Below are positions 16,894-18,436 of a stretch of 18,436 nucleotides of DNA, piece by piece (within the stretch, counting starts at the first letter, position 1; each line of letters opens with the position of its first letter). The position numbers were made by a program, and so were the translations under genes. The DNA lies in the NCBI GenBank assembly GCA_035689185.1, contig DASSLY010000102.1:1-18436 (forward strand). Direction: 5' to 3'. Source of the DNA: DASSLY01 sp035689185 (GTDB lineage Bacteria > Actinomycetota > Actinomycetes > Actinomycetales > Dermatophilaceae). Under the pieces are notes generated by a model, which had not been told where the DNA came from, did not search any database, and was given only the letters and a program-made list of their open reading frames with translations.

Positions 16894-17741
16894 GTGGCGG
16901 ACAGCCAGCCGGCGGCCAGCGCGACCATGACCACCGCGCCCAGGCCGACCCGGTACGGCACGAACCAGCTGATCGGGTGCCGGGCGACGAACCGTAGCAA
17001 CCAGGCGATGGAGGCGTAGGCCACGACGAACGAGACCAGGATCCCGACCGCCATCTGACCGGCGCCGATCACCGAGAAGTCCACGTCCTTGAGCCCGAAC
17101 AACCCGGCCGCGGTGAGCGCCGGGATGGCCATGAAGAAGGACAGCCGGGTCGCCGTCACCCGGTCCAACCCGCGCATCAACCCGGCGGAGATCGTCGCAC
17201 CGGACCGGGACACCCCCGGCACCAGCGAGAAGCACTGGACCAGGCCGAGCACCAGGCCGTCCCGCACCGACACGCTGCGCTCGCCGCGCGCGACCGAGGT
17301 CCGCGACAGCACGGCATACCGCCGCTCGGCCACCCACATCACCGCGCTCCACAGCACCAGCGCGGCCGCGACCACCCACAGGCTGCGCAACGGCCCCTCG
17401 ATGACGTCCCGGCCGAGGAACCCGACCACGCCCACCGGCAGCGACCCCACGATGACCGCCCAGGCGAGCTGGTAGTCGTGGTCCACTCGGCGCTCGGCGG
17501 TGCGCAGGCCGCCGGCCCAGGCCGACAGCAGCCGGACGATGTCGCGGAAGAAGTAGACCAGCGTCGCGACGATGGCCCCGATCTGGATCGTCGCGGTGTA
17601 CCCGGTGATGGTCAGGTTGTCGATTTGCAGCCCGAGCAGCTTCTCGGTGATGGTCAGGTGCCCGGTGGAGGACACCGGGAGGAACTCGGTGAGCCCCTCG
17701 ACGATGCCCAGGATCACGGCATGGGCGTAGGACAGGTCCAC
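16890..17741 (-). CDS. uppP: Undecaprenyl-diphosphate phosphatase UppP (BacA)
   Basis: A 283-residue integral membrane enzyme that dephosphorylates undecaprenyl diphosphate to recycle the lipid carrier of cell-wall synthesis; it confers bacitracin tolerance in many bacteria. The catalytic motif EGLTEFLPVSSTGH is at 15-28 and the second motif PGVSRSG at 175-181 with Arg179. About eight hydrophobic segments are visible. The frame is open to 17816, but GTG 17741 gives the normal family N-terminus (DLSYAHAVILGIVEGLTEFL) and has AAGGTGA 7 nt upstream. It follows the LLM oxidoreductase by 13 nt, with that ribosome site overlapping the oxidoreductase stop, so the two are probably coupled. It converges with corA, sharing CTAG. 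Confidence 0.96.
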   Translation of the reverse strand: MDLSYAHAVILGIVEGLTEFLPVSSTGHLTITEKLLGLQIDNLTITGYTATIQIGAIVATLVYFFRDIVRLLSAWAGGLRTAERRVDHDYQLAWAVIVGSLPVGVVGFLGRDVIEGPLRSLWVVAAALVLWSAVMWVAERRYAVLSRTSVARGERSVSVRDGLVLGLVQCFSLVPGVSRSGATISAGLMRGLDRVTATRLSFFMAIPALTAAGLFGLKDVDFSVIGAGQMAVGILVSFVVAYASIAWLLRFVARHPISWFVPYRVGLGAVVMVALAAGWLSAT

Positions 17742-17748
17742 TGTGGGG

Positions 17749-17755
17749 TCACCTT
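17749..17755 (-). promoter_or_regulatory. Ribosome binding site of uppP
   Basis: AAGGTGA lies 7 nt before GTG 17741 and touches the stop codon of the upstream oxidoreductase gene (17755-17757), which decides the start and suggests translational coupling. Confidence 0.6.
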
Positions 17756-18436
17756 CAGCTCGACGACGGGGCCAGCCCAGTCTCGTCGATGAGCTCGGCC
17801 ATGGTCCGCAGGACATGCAGTCGCTGCTCCAGGTCGGCAGCGTAGGGGGCCACGGTCAGCGTCGTCACACCAACCTCGGCGAACCGGGCGAGCCGGTCGC
17901 GGACCCGCGCGCGAGACCCGATCAATGCGGTCTGGTCGATCAGCTCGAACGGCACCGCCGTCGCCGCGTCCCGGTGCCGCCCCGCCAGGTACAGCTCTTG
18001 CACACGGGTCGCCTCCCGCTCGAACCCCATCCGCACCGCGTGCGCGGTGTAGTAGTTCTGCGTCATGGAGCCCATCCCCCCGACATACAGGGCCGTATAC
18101 GCGCGCACGGCGTCGCCCGCGCGCTGCACGTCGTCGTCGATGACCACGGGCACCGTGGCGACGATGTCGAACCCGGCCAGGGACCCTCGCGCCGCCCTTC
18201 GGGCGCCGACGGCGAGGCTGGTATGCAGCGCGGGCGAGAACTCGGGACTGTAGAAGACCGCGAGCCAGCCGTCGGCGATTTCCCCCGCCAGCTCAAGGTT
18301 GCGGGGCCCGACGGCCGCGAGGTAGACGGGCACCTGGCGGGCCGGGATGGACAGCCGCAGCGCCTTGCCCGGCCCGTCCGGCAGCGGCAGCGTCCAGTGC
18401 CGGCCGCGGTAGACCAGCGGCTCCCGCCGCAGCACC
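17755..18436 (-). CDS. LLM-class F420-dependent oxidoreductase, 5' end cut by window edge
   Basis: At least 226 residues of the C-terminal two-thirds of a luciferase-like monooxygenase-fold protein. IPARQVPVYLAAVGPRNLEL followed by GEIADGWLAVFYSPE is the conserved region of the F420-dependent subgroup, where the barrel binds the deazaflavin. The later GSMTQNYYTAHAVRMGFE and LIDQTALIGS segments are typical of the mycobacterial-type branch. Such enzymes move hydride between F420 and varied substrates; the substrate here is unknown. The upstream part, including the start and the N-terminal cofactor residues, is outside the window. The codon at 18435 is GTG but is probably internal because homologous sequence continues through it. 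It precedes uppP by 13 nt on the same strand. Confidence 0.9.
   Translation of the reverse strand, partial: VLRREPLVYRGRHWTLPLPDGPGKALRLSIPARQVPVYLAAVGPRNLELAGEIADGWLAVFYSPEFSPALHTSLAVGARRAARGSLAGFDIVATVPVVIDDDVQRAGDAVRAYTALYVGGMGSMTQNYYTAHAVRMGFEREATRVQELYLAGRHRDAATAVPFELIDQTALIGSRARVRDRLARFAEVGVTTLTVAPYAADLEQRLHVLRTMAELIDETGLAPSSS

Overview
The window is high-GC DNA (roughly 70% by eye) with actinomycete gene content: the ARC/Mpa proteasomal ATPase, the mycothiol ligase MshC, an F420-type luciferase-like oxidoreductase, and several genes that look leaderless. The gene set resembles the conserved actinobacterial block known in Mycobacterium tuberculosis around Rv2115c-Rv2136c (mpa, trmI, a RecB-like nuclease, metH, a PAC2 protein, mshC, a kinase-like protein, DUF3090, a histidine phosphatase, uppP). 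The family cannot be fixed from sequence alone; a Micrococcales/Intrasporangiaceae-like organism is a guess.

Region 1 (1-1478) is the accessory, decayed part. It holds the 3' end of a GNAT acetyltransferase gene, a 52-bp tandem repeat, about 450 bp without a recognisable gene, a frameshifted scar that resembles the C-terminus of an IS110-type transposase, a heavily frameshifted second GNAT copy, and a strong hairpin facing the end of arc.

Region 2 (1479-5393, minus strand) runs M50 site-2-type protease, trmI, arc. ARC keeps the C-terminal GQYL used to dock on the 20S core. No proteasome core, pup, dop or pafA gene lies in the window; in relatives they lie on the arc side, so they may be beyond the left edge.

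Region 3 (5394-7255, plus strand) is a RecB/Cas4-like single-domain nuclease followed by a small secreted protein of concanavalin-A/LamG-like appearance. An 87-bp direct duplication covers the junction and has copied the start of the secreted protein. The divergent promoter region before this pair carries a perfect 12-bp inverted repeat.

Region 4 (7240-11450, minus strand) is cobalamin-dependent methionine synthase metH followed by a HAD phosphatase overlapping it by ATGA. The PAC2-family gene (11556-12413) is divergent from metH.

Region 5 (12450-15875, minus strand) is a conserved but functionally poorly described row: histidine phosphatase, DUF3090 zinc-ribbon protein, SCO1664-type PI3K/HipA-like putative kinase (with an apparent CTG start), and mshC.

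Region 6 (15895-18436) is corA on plus, converging with uppP on minus through a shared CTAG, and a truncated F420-dependent LLM oxidoreductase just upstream of uppP.

Across the window, TANNNT hexamers sit 6-8 nt before many start codons, suggesting leaderless mRNAs, and the hexamer GCATAC/GTATGC is about three to four times more common than base composition predicts. No tRNA, rRNA, CRISPR or riboswitch was found.
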